Assembly (NCBI RefSeq): GCF_024639685.1
Contig: NZ_JAHEHX010000001.1
Coordinates: 62,001-126,000 of the forward strand
DNA: 64,000 nt
DNA from: Polaribacter sp.
GTDB lineage: Bacteria; Bacteroidota; Bacteroidia; Flavobacteriales; Flavobacteriaceae
Reading direction: 5' to 3'
Below the pieces are notes generated by a model. The model worked only from the letters and a program-made list of their open reading frames with translations. It was not told where the DNA came from and ran no database searches. This document shows positions 34,338 through 43,914 of the stretch, one piece after another. The position numbers were made by a program, and so were the translations under genes. Within the stretch, counting starts at the first letter, position 1. Every line of letters starts with the position of its first letter.

Positions 34338-36584
34338 ATGGGAGATCCTTATGTGTTAATGCTAGTTGCTTTAGCAGCTTTAGCTATTGTAGATTTAGTA
34401 GTAGGTGTTAGTAATGATGCTGTAAATTTTTTAAATTCTGCCATTGGTTCTAAAGCAATATCTGTTAGAAATATAATGATTATTGCAAGTGTTGGAGTAT
34501 TCTTTGGTGCAATTTCATCTAGTGGCATGATGGAAGTTGCTAGAAAAGGAATCTTTAACCCAAGCATGTTTGTCTTTCAGGATGTAATGTTCATTTTCAT
34601 GGCAGTAATGATTACGGATATACTGCTTTTAGATCTTTTTAACTCTCTTGGTATGCCAACTTCTACAACAGTTTCTATTGTATTTGAGTTATTAGGATCT
34701 GCAGTAGTAATTGCTTTTATTAAAATAATGGAAAATGATGCCGAAAGCTTTAGTGCAATTTGGAAATATATTAATTATGATACTGCAACAGATATTATTT
34801 TAGGAATACTGCTTTCTGTAGTAGTTGCTTTTAGTGTTGGCGCAATTGTTCAATACTTCTCAAGACTAATATACTCTTTCGATTTCTCAAAAAGACCTAT
34901 CTACATTAATTCTTTATTTGGTGGTTTTGCAATTACAGCTATCACCTACTTTATCATTATAAAAGGGCTTAAAGGGACAGAGTTTTATGGAAACATTGCT
35001 CCAATTATGGAAGGCAATACTTTAAATACCATATTAATAAGTTTTATTCTATGGACAGTTATATCTTTTCTACTCTCCAAATTTTTTAAACTAAATATTT
35101 TAGTTTTAATTATTGGTGTTGGAACGTTTTCTTTAGCTATGGCCTTTGCAGGAAACGATTTAGTGAATTTTATTGGTGTTCCAATTGCTGCTTTAAATTC
35201 TTATGAAACATGGAGTGTTTCTGGGGTAAGTGCAGAAGCCTTTTCAATGGCTAGTTTAGCTGCTAAGGTAAAATCTAATGTTTGGCTTTTACTCATAGCA
35301 GGTTTAATTATGGTAATAACATTATGGACATCATCAAAAGCAAAATCTGTTATTGAAACAGGAATAAACTTATCTAGGCAAGGTGAAGGTCATGAAAAAT
35401 TTCAACCCAATAATGTATCTAGGGTTGTGGTAAGAACTGCTATGTTTTTAAATGTAGGTATCAATTATATTATCCCAAAGAAAACGAAAGCTTTTATAGA
35501 TGCTAAGTTCGAAAAGCCTTCTTTAAAATTACCTAACGACAAAACAAAAGAAATGCCTGCTTTTGATTTAGTAAGAGCATCAGTAAATTTAGTAATGGCT
35601 AGTGTTTTAATTTCTATAGCAACATCTATGAAATTACCTTTATCTACAACTTACGTTACATTTATGGTAGCAATGGGTACATCTTTGGCAGATAGAGCTT
35701 GGGGTCGTGAAAGTGCAGTTTATAGAGTTGCAGGAGTTTTAAATGTAATTGGTGGTTGGTTTTTAACTGCAATTGTAGCGTTTATTGCTGCAGGTATTGT
35801 AGCCTACCTTATTCATTTACATATAATTTTTATTCCAATACTTTTAATAATCGTTGCTGTATTGATAACAAAAAACTCAATAGCTCACAGAAAAAAAACA
35901 CAAGAAATAAAACGAAAAACATATATAGAAAGATCTGAACTCATTACAATAAACGGTGTAATAGAGGAGAGTTCTGGGCATGTTTCTGAAGTAGCTACTA
36001 GAATAGATAAATTATATACCAATGTAGTAAATGACTTGGCTAATCATGATTTAAATAAACTTAGGAAAACTGATAAGCATGTAGAAAAGCTAAATGATGA
36101 GATAGACGATTTAAAAGATAACGTTTTTTATTTTATAAAGTCTTTAGATGAGACCTCTGTAAACGCAAGTAAATTTTACATATCTATTTTAGATTATTTA
36201 CAAGATGCTGGACAGTCTATTAGCTACATTTCTAGAGCTAGTTTTAAACACGTTAATAATAACCACAAAAACTTAAAAAAAGGACAGGTTAAGGATTTAA
36301 AAACTACAAATAATGAATTAACAGATATTTTAGAAAATGTATCTAAAATATTTAATGAACGAAAATTTGACGATTTAAACCAACTTTTAATTCAAAAAAG
36401 AGAATTAATCAAAAACGTATCTTTATCTATAGAAAAACAAGTGGCTAGAATTAGAACAGATGAGACAAGTCCTAAAAATACTACACTTTATTTTAGTATT
36501 CTATTAGAGACAAAAGATTTAATGAAGGCTCTTATGAACTTATTAGAAACTTACGAAGAGTTTTATTTAAGTACTAAAGCTTAA
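34338..36584 (+). CDS. Inorganic phosphate transporter (Pit family) fused to a PhoU-like domain
   Basis: A 748-residue inner-membrane symporter. Pit signatures are GVSNDAVNFLNSAIGSKA in the N-terminal half and FAGNDLVNFIGVP further on. LPLSTTYVTFMVAMGTSLADRAWG lies in the second repeat. About ten or more membrane helices extend to roughly residue 520. Residues about 535-748 form a soluble helical domain (ESSGHVSEVATRIDKLYTNV, IDDLKDNVFYFIKSLDE) resembling PhoU/DUF47 regulators, usually a separate gene. It is divergent from the TonB receptor. Confidence 0.92.
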   Translation: MGDPYVLMLVALAALAIVDLVVGVSNDAVNFLNSAIGSKAISVRNIMIIASVGVFFGAISSSGMMEVARKGIFNPSMFVFQDVMFIFMAVMITDILLLDLFNSLGMPTSTTVSIVFELLGSAVVIAFIKIMENDAESFSAIWKYINYDTATDIILGILLSVVVAFSVGAIVQYFSRLIYSFDFSKRPIYINSLFGGFAITAITYFIIIKGLKGTEFYGNIAPIMEGNTLNTILISFILWTVISFLLSKFFKLNILVLIIGVGTFSLAMAFAGNDLVNFIGVPIAALNSYETWSVSGVSAEAFSMASLAAKVKSNVWLLLIAGLIMVITLWTSSKAKSVIETGINLSRQGEGHEKFQPNNVSRVVVRTAMFLNVGINYIIPKKTKAFIDAKFEKPSLKLPNDKTKEMPAFDLVRASVNLVMASVLISIATSMKLPLSTTYVTFMVAMGTSLADRAWGRESAVYRVAGVLNVIGGWFLTAIVAFIAAGIVAYLIHLHIIFIPILLIIVAVLITKNSIAHRKKTQEIKRKTYIERSELITINGVIEESSGHVSEVATRIDKLYTNVVNDLANHDLNKLRKTDKHVEKLNDEIDDLKDNVFYFIKSLDETSVNASKFYISILDYLQDAGQSISYISRASFKHVNNNHKNLKKGQVKDLKTTNNELTDILENVSKIFNERKFDDLNQLLIQKRELIKNVSLSIEKQVARIRTDETSPKNTTLYFSILLETKDLMKALMNLLETYEEFYLSTKA

Positions 36585-36588
36585 AAGA

Positions 36589-38385
36589 TTATTTTGATTT
36601 TGAATGGTAATAACTATGTACTTTAACTGCCCTAGAGTTACCTAAAACCGCTTTTAACTCCTCTAAACTAGCCTCTTTTACACGCTTTGCGGACTTAAAT
36701 TTACGTAATAAAGTTGTAATGGTCTGTTTACCAACATTAGGTATACTTTCTAACTCACTTTGTATAGCACTTTTACTACGTTTATTTCTATGAAAGGTAA
36801 TTCCGAATCTGTGTGCCTCATTTCTTAAAAACTGTGTGATTTTTAAGGTTTCTGATTTTTTATCTAAATATAAAGGTATAGGATCGTCTGGATAATAAAT
36901 TTCTTCTAAACGCTTAGCAATTCCAATAATTGCTATTTTACCTCGTAACCCTAAAACTTCTAAACTCTTTATCGCAGAAGATAATTGCCCTTTTCCACCA
37001 TCTACAATTATAAGTTGTGGTAAAGACTCGCCTTCTGCAAGCAATCTTTTGTACCTTCTAAAAACAACTTCTTCCATAGATGCAAAATCATCTGGGCCAA
37101 CAACTGTTTTTATATTGTAATGTCTGTATTCTTTTTTACTTGGCTTTCCATCTCTAAAAACCACACAGGCAGCTACAGGATTAGTACCTTGTATGTTAGA
37201 ATTATCAAAACACTCAATATGCCTTGGCTCCTCTGGAAGTCGTAAATCTGTCTTCATTTGAGTCATAATTCTTTTTACATGCCTATCAGGATCTACAATC
37301 TTTATCTGTTTTAACTGCTCTAACTTATAGTATTTTGCGTTTCTTTCAGACAATTCTATAATCCTTTTTTTATCGCCTACTTTTGGTATAGTAACTTTAA
37401 CATCTTCACCAATACTTACTTGAAAAGGAACGTATATTTCTGGTGATGTTGAGTTGTATCTTTGCCTGATTTCAAAAATAAAAAGTTCTAATAACTCCTT
37501 ATCAGACTCTTCTAATTTTTTCTTTATTTCTGTAGTATGAGATTGTATAATAGAACCATTTGCAATCTTTATAAAGTTAGCATAAGCATGTGTTTCATCT
37601 GATATAATGAAAAAAACATCCACATTATTTATAGATGGATTTACAATAGTACTTTTTGCTTGATAATTGCTAAGTCTATCGAGCTTTTCTTTAATTCTTT
37701 GTGCTTTTTCAAACTCCATTTTTTCTGCAAAACTCATCATTAAAGAATTCAGTCTTTCTAGACTTTCCTTAAAGTTTCCTTTAATAATATTCCGAATCTC
37801 TTTTATGGAATTGTTGTAATGTTGTTCAGTTTCCAAAACTTCACATGGACCTAAACAGTTGCCTAAATGATATTCTAAACAGACTTTATATTTAGACATG
37901 TTTATTTTTTCTCTACTTAAATCATACTTACAGGTTCTAAGTGTGTACAATTCTTTTATGAGCTCTAAAAGGGCTTTAATAGTTCTTACAGATGTGTAAG
38001 GCCCATAATACTCAGAGCCGTCTTTAATAACTCTTCTTGTCATAAAAACTCTTGGAAAACGCTCTTTTTTGATACAAATCCAAGGATACGTTTTATCATC
38101 CTTTAAAAGCACATTGTACTTAGGTTTGTATTTTTTTATAAGGTTGTTTTCTAATAAAAGCGCATCCGTTTCGGTATTAACAACTATATGCTTAATGGTT
38201 CTAATGTTTTTTACTAAAACTCGAGTTTTTCCATTATCGTGGTTTTTTGTAAAATAAGAAGATACCCGTTTCTTTAAATTTTTCGCTTTACCAACATAAA
38301 TCAGTTTTTCTTCTTTATCAAAATATTGATAAACTCCTGGAGAGGAAGGCAGTGTTTTAATTTGAAGTGATAAAGAAGAATCCAT
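36589..38385 (-). CDS. uvrC: Excinuclease ABC subunit C
   Basis: It makes both incisions in nucleotide-excision repair. ATG 38385 (MDSSLSLQIKTLPSSPGVYQYF) is preferred to a TTG two codons upstream. Its 598 residues hold an N-terminal GIY-YIG nuclease (SPGVYQYFDKEEKLIYVGKAKNLKKRV), a Cys-rich segment (KVCLEYHLGNCLGPC), a UVR motif (FEKAQRIKEKLDRL), an RNase H-like endonuclease with ECFDNSNIQGT and LIIVDGGKGQL, and tandem HhH motifs at the end. Its stop lies 4 bases from the convergent phosphate transporter. Confidence 0.97.
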   Translation of the reverse strand: MDSSLSLQIKTLPSSPGVYQYFDKEEKLIYVGKAKNLKKRVSSYFTKNHDNGKTRVLVKNIRTIKHIVVNTETDALLLENNLIKKYKPKYNVLLKDDKTYPWICIKKERFPRVFMTRRVIKDGSEYYGPYTSVRTIKALLELIKELYTLRTCKYDLSREKINMSKYKVCLEYHLGNCLGPCEVLETEQHYNNSIKEIRNIIKGNFKESLERLNSLMMSFAEKMEFEKAQRIKEKLDRLSNYQAKSTIVNPSINNVDVFFIISDETHAYANFIKIANGSIIQSHTTEIKKKLEESDKELLELFIFEIRQRYNSTSPEIYVPFQVSIGEDVKVTIPKVGDKKRIIELSERNAKYYKLEQLKQIKIVDPDRHVKRIMTQMKTDLRLPEEPRHIECFDNSNIQGTNPVAACVVFRDGKPSKKEYRHYNIKTVVGPDDFASMEEVVFRRYKRLLAEGESLPQLIIVDGGKGQLSSAIKSLEVLGLRGKIAIIGIAKRLEEIYYPDDPIPLYLDKKSETLKITQFLRNEAHRFGITFHRNKRSKSAIQSELESIPNVGKQTITTLLRKFKSAKRVKEASLEELKAVLGNSRAVKVHSYYHSKSK

Positions 38386-38471
38386 ACACAAAAATAAGTT
38401 TTATGTAGAATTAAATACACACATTCGGTTTTTTATTTGCTAGTAAGCTAAGGAGAAAGTAAAAATCCATT

Positions 38472-39101
38472 TTAAGCTCCTGTTGTGCCTGTGTCTTTCT
38501 TTTCCTCTTTAGGAAAAGCTTGTTTACTAAAAATGAATAGCAAAACTACCCCAATAGTTATGTAGGAATCTGCAGGGTTAAAAATATATTGAAAGAAGGT
38601 ATACATTTCTCCTCCAATAAAAGGAATCCAGTCAGGTAAAACACCCTCCCAGATAGGAAAATAAAACATATCTACTACCTTACCGTAAAAAAGTGCTCCG
38701 TTTGTTGTTTCTGGGAAAAGAGCAGCAACGCTGTGTTTCGGGTGGTTAAACAATACTCCATAAAATATTGAATCAATAATATTACCTACAGCACCAGAGA
38801 AAATTAATGAAATACCAATAATTACTGCATTGTGTACTTTTCTTTTAATATTACCCGACAGCCAATATATAATAGCTACGACTGCAACAATTCTGAATAT
38901 TGTTAAAAAGAGCTTCCCTGCCTTCCCGCCAAATTCAAAACCCATAGCCATTCCATTATTTTCTACAAAGTGTATTCTAAACCAATCAAAAATCAAAACC
39001 TCTTCACCAAGAACAAAATGAGTTTTTACATAGATCTTAATCACCTGATCTAATACAATTGAAATTAAAATTGTAAGGATAGCTAGCGCTTTTTTAGACA
39101 T
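38472..39101 (-). CDS. lspA: Lipoprotein signal peptidase (signal peptidase II)
   Basis: An inner-membrane aspartyl protease that cleaves prolipoprotein signals. It has 209 residues, against about 164 in E. coli, because of an insert between helices 3 and 4 that is usual in Bacteroidota. Catalytic aspartates are in GNIIDSIFYG and FNPADSYITIGVVL, with FVENNGMAMGFEF earlier. There are four membrane helices. The many predicted lipoproteins in this window are its likely substrates. Confidence 0.95.
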   Translation of the reverse strand: MSKKALAILTILISIVLDQVIKIYVKTHFVLGEEVLIFDWFRIHFVENNGMAMGFEFGGKAGKLFLTIFRIVAVVAIIYWLSGNIKRKVHNAVIIGISLIFSGAVGNIIDSIFYGVLFNHPKHSVAALFPETTNGALFYGKVVDMFYFPIWEGVLPDWIPFIGGEMYTFFQYIFNPADSYITIGVVLLFIFSKQAFPKEEKKDTGTTGA

Positions 39102-39143
39102 TTTTTTTATTTTAAAGTCACAAAAATAGTGATATTATTATTT

Positions 39144-39788
39144 TTATTGAGTAGTTAAGAAAATATTAGCTTTTAATGAGATGATTGTGTTTTGTTCTTG
39201 TAAAGATTTTATAGAATTTAAATATTCTTTTTCTTTAAGAACATTATCAACCAAAATTTTACCAGATTTAGAGGTAACATTAATATTTGTTTCTTTTACA
39301 GTTGCATATACATTTCCTGAATAGAGCTTTAAAAGTAAATTAGCTTGTACTTTATTTAACCTTACTATTCCATTGTCTATATAAATAGCCAAATCATTTA
39401 ATAAACTTTTTGTGTCTATATCTACATTTTCGCCAAAAACATACACTTTTTTCCCTTTAGGTACTTTTACAATGGCTGTTGCTCTTTGTAACCGTTTAGT
39501 AATAAACTTTCTAAAAATGACCTCTCTTGTTTCTGTACCTTCAAAATCGAAACCAATAGCAACTTTTTTAGCATCTGCATCAATTTTAATTAATTGCTCA
39601 TCATAACTTTTGGCTTCTAAAACAACTTCTAGAAAACCGTTAGATGAATTTTCTAAAATGATATTATCTAAACCTTTGGTGTAAATATTTATTTCTGATG
39701 CATTTGTTTGCAAACTTTTCATCACTTTTTTCTGCGAAAAAATCGCAGTAGAAAAACAAATACAAATAAGAATTAAATATTTTTTCAT
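39144..39788 (-). CDS. Secreted hypothetical protein, beta-repeat (DUF4097-like)
   Basis: A 214-residue protein with a signal peptide (CICFSTAIFSQ) and a series of short alternating strands (INIYTKGLDNIILENSSNG, AIVKVPKGKKVYVFGENVDI, LAIYIDNGIVRLNKV, LLKLYSGNVYATVKETNINV). This pattern resembles the putative adhesin/DUF4097 type of beta-solenoid. No lipobox or catalytic motif is visible. It is placed between the ileS/dksA-like terminator and lspA. Function unknown. Confidence 0.7.
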   Translation of the reverse strand: MKKYLILICICFSTAIFSQKKVMKSLQTNASEINIYTKGLDNIILENSSNGFLEVVLEAKSYDEQLIKIDADAKKVAIGFDFEGTETREVIFRKFITKRLQRATAIVKVPKGKKVYVFGENVDIDTKSLLNDLAIYIDNGIVRLNKVQANLLLKLYSGNVYATVKETNINVTSKSGKILVDNVLKEKEYLNSIKSLQEQNTIISLKANIFLTTQ

Positions 39789-39789
39789 A

Positions 39790-39820
39790 AAAAAAGCTTC
39801 TTAAAAAGAAGCTTTATAAA
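39790..39820 (-). terminator. Terminator of the ileS/dksA-like transcript
   Basis: AAAGCTTCTT and AAGAAGCTTT pair perfectly; on the minus strand a T run follows. It lies 16 bases after the dksA-like stop codon. Confidence 0.8.
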
Positions 39821-39835
39821 TTTTTTTGATAATTA

Positions 39836-40213
39836 TTACTGAGCTCTTTTAGCCTCAATACTTAACGTTGCATGAGGCACTAATTTTAAACGCTCTTTCT
39901 GAATTAATTTACCAGTAACCCTACAAACTCCGTACGTTCTGTTTTCTATACGTAATAAAGCGTTTTTTAGATCTCTAATAAATTTCTCTTGTCTTATTGC
40001 CAATTGCACATTTGCTTCTTTGTTCATGACATCTGAACCTTCATCAAAAGATTTAAACGAAGACAACGTATCATCTGTACCATTATTTGCATCATTTTTA
40101 TAGGCTGCTCTTAACAACTCTAAATCTTCGTTTGCTCTTGCAATTTTCTTCTCTATAATTGCCTTAAATTCTTGAAGATCTTCGTCAGAATATTTTACTT
40201 TAACGTTTGACAT
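39836..40213 (-). CDS. TraR/DksA family protein lacking most zinc ligands
   Basis: A 125-residue DksA-like protein that probably binds RNA polymerase through the secondary channel. The start MSNVKVKYSDEDL (40213) is preferred to an ATG six codons earlier because it clears the ileS stop by 4 bases. A coiled-coil arm spans about 10-80 (EDLELLRAAYKNDANNGTDD at its tip), followed by RTYGVCRVTGKLIQKERL. DksA normally has CxxC-x17-CxxC. Here only the first Cys remains (CRVT, then SIEAKRAQ), so zinc binding is unlikely. Close homologues with the same change are, as I recall, common in flavobacteria. Confidence 0.88.
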   Translation of the reverse strand: MSNVKVKYSDEDLQEFKAIIEKKIARANEDLELLRAAYKNDANNGTDDTLSSFKSFDEGSDVMNKEANVQLAIRQEKFIRDLKNALLRIENRTYGVCRVTGKLIQKERLKLVPHATLSIEAKRAQ

Positions 40214-40217
40214 ATTC

Positions 40218-43200
40218 TTAAATTTTTTCAATTAATATTTTACTTTTAACGGCATCAAACTCTATATCTGTGCCTTCTGCTAAGGCATCAACAAAAACCA
40301 ATTCTTTTGTTAATGTCTCACTCATAATGTACTCTTTATTATCAGTTATAGATTGTTGTAAATTATCGAAATTTAAAACTGTTAATTTTATTTTATCTGT
40401 TACTTCTAAACCAGAATCTTTACGTGCATTTTGAATTCTATTCACCAATTCTCTGGCTAAACCTTCTTTAAGTAAATCTTCTGTTATAGTAACATCTAAA
40501 GCAACCGTTAATGAACCTTCATTTGCTACTAACCAACCTTCTATATCCTTAGATGAAATTTCTACATCTGAGACTTCTAAAATAATATTTTTACCATTAA
40601 CTTCTATAGAAATGTTTTTATCTTTCTCTATTTTGTTAATATCTTCTTGAGTAAACTTCTGAACTTCAGCAGCTATAAAACGCATATCTTTACCAAACTT
40701 TGGGCCTAAAGCTTTAAAATTTGGCTTAATTTGTTTGATTAAAATATCTGAAGCATCTTCCATTAATTGGATTTCTTTAATATTTACCTCATGTTTAATT
40801 AAATTTTCTACTGCTAAAATTTCTTCCTTCTGCTGAGTACTATCAACAGGAATCATGATTTTTTGCAATGGCTGACGTACTTTTATCTTCTCTTTTGCTC
40901 TTAAAGATAAAACTAAAGATGAAATAGTTTGTGCATTTCCCATTTTACGTTCTAAGCTTTTGTCTACAAAACTTTCGTCATATTTTGGAAAATCTGACAA
41001 ATGAATACTTTCTGAGGCTTCTTTGTTCGTTACCGAATTTAAATCTTGGTACAATCGATCCATAAAAAACGGAGCAATTGGTGCTGCTAATTTAGCAACC
41101 ATAGACATACATGTATATAAAGTTTGGTAAGCAGAAATTTTATCAGTTTCATAAGTGCCTTTCCAAAAACGCCTTCTACTTAAACGAACATACCAGTTAC
41201 TTAAGTATTCTTGCGTAAAATCTGATATTGCTCTTGCAGCTCTTGTTGGCTCATAGTCTGAATAAAACTTATCTACTTTATGAATTAAAGTATATAATTC
41301 AGATAAAATCCATCTGTCTAATTCTGGTCTTTCATTTAAAGCAACATCTGCTTCTTTGTAAGCAAAACCATCAATATTTGTATATAAACTAAAGAAAGAA
41401 TAGGTGTTGTATAAAGTTCCGAAAAACTTACGTTTCACCTCTTCAATTCCTTCTAAATCAAATTTTAAATTATCCCAAGGATTAGCATTAGAAATCATAT
41501 ACCATCTTGTAGCATCCGCACCGTAAGTTGATAATGTTGTAAACGGATCTGCAGCATTACCTAGACGCTTAGACATTTTATGTCCATTTTTGTCTAGTAC
41601 TAAACCGTTAGATACTACATTTTTATAAGCAACATCATCAAAAATCATTGTTGCAATTGCATGTAATGTGTAGAACCAACCCCTGGTTTGATCTACTCCT
41701 TCTGCTATAAAATCTGCCTTTCTCCAAGTTGTATCTACCAATTCTTTATTCTGAAATGGGTAATGCCACTGAGCATAAGGCATAGAACCAGAATCGAACC
41801 AAACATCAATTAAGTCAGATTCACGTTTCATAGGTTTTCCTGTAGCTGAAACTAAAGTAATTTCATCTACAATATTCTTATGTAAATCTATTTTAGCATA
41901 GTTTTCATCAGACATATTTCCTACTTCAAAGCCGGAAAATATATCTTCGCTCATTATACCTGCGTCTAAGGCACGTAGCATTTCTGATTTTAATTCTTCT
42001 ACAGAACCAATACAGATTTCTTCTTTACCATCTTCTGTTCTCCAAATTGGTAATGGAATGCCCCAATAACGAGATCTAGATAAATTCCAATCGTTTGCAT
42101 TTGCCAACCAATTTCCAAAACGTCCAGTTCCTGTAGACTCTGGTTTCCAATTAATGGTTTTGTTTAGCTCATGCATTCTATCTTTTACATCAGTTACTTT
42201 AATGAACCAAGAATCTAAAGGGTAGTATAAAATAGGCTTATCTGTTCTCCAACAGTTTGGGTAACTGTGTTTATATTTTTCTACTTTAAACGCTTTGTTT
42301 TCGTTTTTTAATTTCAACCCTAAACGTTCATCAACAGATAAATACTGTTTCTGATTTTTTAGAACATCCTTTAATTTCTCTTGTTGCAATTTTAATTCTG
42401 AAGCAAGATCATCTTCAGTTAAATATTCTGCTTTTACATGTTCGTTTGCAAAACCGTAAATCTGATCATAAACTTCTGGTCTAAATTTACCTTGTAAATC
42501 TACTAGAGGAACTAAATTGTCATTTTTGTCCTTTACCAACAAAGGTGGTATTTCAGGTGATGCCTGTTTACATACTAAAGCATCATCTGCCCCAAAAGTG
42601 GGTGCAGTGTGTACAATTCCTGTACCATCTTCTGTAGTTACAAAATCTCCTGAAATTACTCTAAAAGCATCCTGAGGATTATCATTTGGTAAAGCGTAAT
42701 CTAACAATTGCTCGTATTTTATGCCTACTAAATCTTTACCTATAAATTCTTTTACAACGTAAAAAGGAATTTTCTTTTCTCCTAATTTATAAGCTTTTAA
42801 TTCATCAGCAGTTTCAACTTCAAAGGCATTATTACCTCGAAATTGTTTGCTAATTAAGTTTTTAGCTAATACTACTTTTACAGGCTTAAACGTATATTGA
42901 TTAAAGGTATCTACTAAAACATACTCAATTTTTGGACCAACAGTTAAGGCTGTGTTACTTGGTAGAGTCCAAGGAGTTGTAGTCCAAGCAATAAAATGAA
43001 TATCACCTTCATTTTGTAAAAAATCTGGTAAAGTTTCGTTTATCGCTTTAAACTGAGCAACAACTGTAGTATCTGTTACATCTTGATAAGTACCTGGTTG
43101 ATTTAATTCGTGAGAACTTAAACCTGTACCTGCTTTTGGTGAATAAGGCTGAATTGTATACCCTTTGTAAATTAATTTTTTGTTATAAATCTGCTTTAAC

Positions 43201-43685
43201 AACCACCAAACAGACTCCATATATTTTGGTTCATAGGTAATATATGGATCTTCCATATCTACCCAATATCCCATCTTCTGTGTTAACTTATTCCAGATAT
43301 CTGTATATCTCATAACCGCTTTTCTACAAGCTGCATTATACTCCTCTACAGATATTTTTTTACCAATATCTTCCTTTGTAATTCCTAATTCTTTCTCTAC
43401 ACCTAATTCTATAGGTAAACCATGTGTATCCCAACCTGCTTTTCTTTTTACCTGAAAACCTTTCATGGTTTTGTATCTAGGAAAAATATCTTTGATTGCT
43501 CTTGCTAAAACATGGTGAACTCCTGGAAGACCATTTGCTGAAGGTGGTCCTTCAAAAAATATAAAAGGTTCTGCACCTTCTCTAGATGTAATACTTTTTT
43601 CGAATATATTTTTCTCTTGCCAAGAATTTAAGATTTCTTCTGCTACTTTTGGTAAATCTAGTCCTTTGTATTCAGGAAATTTCAT
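40218..43685 (-). CDS. ileS: Isoleucyl-tRNA synthetase, IleRS2 type with GVHH signature
   Basis: It charges tRNA-Ile with isoleucine. The 1155-residue protein is the long, eukaryote-like class 2 form. The class I HXGH signature reads G55-V-H-H58 in PSANGLPGVHH, with first and third positions swapped. The second signature is KMSKRLGN. The editing domain has WTTTPWTLPSNTAL and GTGIVHTAPTFGADD. An anticodon-binding region and a long C-terminal domain follow. It leads the dksA-like gene. A swapped GXHH motif in IleRS2 is associated with very high mupirocin resistance. Confidence 0.97.
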   Translation of the reverse strand: MKFPEYKGLDLPKVAEEILNSWQEKNIFEKSITSREGAEPFIFFEGPPSANGLPGVHHVLARAIKDIFPRYKTMKGFQVKRKAGWDTHGLPIELGVEKELGITKEDIGKKISVEEYNAACRKAVMRYTDIWNKLTQKMGYWVDMEDPYITYEPKYMESVWWLLKQIYNKKLIYKGYTIQPYSPKAGTGLSSHELNQPGTYQDVTDTTVVAQFKAINETLPDFLQNEGDIHFIAWTTTPWTLPSNTALTVGPKIEYVLVDTFNQYTFKPVKVVLAKNLISKQFRGNNAFEVETADELKAYKLGEKKIPFYVVKEFIGKDLVGIKYEQLLDYALPNDNPQDAFRVISGDFVTTEDGTGIVHTAPTFGADDALVCKQASPEIPPLLVKDKNDNLVPLVDLQGKFRPEVYDQIYGFANEHVKAEYLTEDDLASELKLQQEKLKDVLKNQKQYLSVDERLGLKLKNENKAFKVEKYKHSYPNCWRTDKPILYYPLDSWFIKVTDVKDRMHELNKTINWKPESTGTGRFGNWLANANDWNLSRSRYWGIPLPIWRTEDGKEEICIGSVEELKSEMLRALDAGIMSEDIFSGFEVGNMSDENYAKIDLHKNIVDEITLVSATGKPMKRESDLIDVWFDSGSMPYAQWHYPFQNKELVDTTWRKADFIAEGVDQTRGWFYTLHAIATMIFDDVAYKNVVSNGLVLDKNGHKMSKRLGNAADPFTTLSTYGADATRWYMISNANPWDNLKFDLEGIEEVKRKFFGTLYNTYSFFSLYTNIDGFAYKEADVALNERPELDRWILSELYTLIHKVDKFYSDYEPTRAARAISDFTQEYLSNWYVRLSRRRFWKGTYETDKISAYQTLYTCMSMVAKLAAPIAPFFMDRLYQDLNSVTNKEASESIHLSDFPKYDESFVDKSLERKMGNAQTISSLVLSLRAKEKIKVRQPLQKIMIPVDSTQQKEEILAVENLIKHEVNIKEIQLMEDASDILIKQIKPNFKALGPKFGKDMRFIAAEVQKFTQEDINKIEKDKNISIEVNGKNIILEVSDVEISSKDIEGWLVANEGSLTVALDVTITEDLLKEGLARELVNRIQNARKDSGLEVTDKIKLTVLNFDNLQQSITDNKEYIMSETLTKELVFVDALAEGTDIEFDAVKSKILIEKI

Positions 43686-43914
43686 CTGGATTTTTTTTAT
43701 TTTAATTCATGATGCCATACAAACTTTATCTATTTTAGAAACCTATCTTTTTAAGCAGATAAGACTCTAAAGATTAAAGTTTTCGCTTTCATTTTGCCCC
43801 ATTTTTAATGAGACTGCGAAATTAAGGATTTTCTATTAAATTCTTTGTCTGGTTCCTAAAAATAAACATTGGGTTTTTTAGAACTATTTTTCTGAATTTT
43901 AGAGGGTGAAACTG

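Noticed and set aside
43686..43914. Possible tRNA or leader RNA upstream of ileS
   Set aside because: No cloverleaf, T-box or strong hairpin is visible; only AT-rich sequence with a weak TAATTTCG element on the minus strand.
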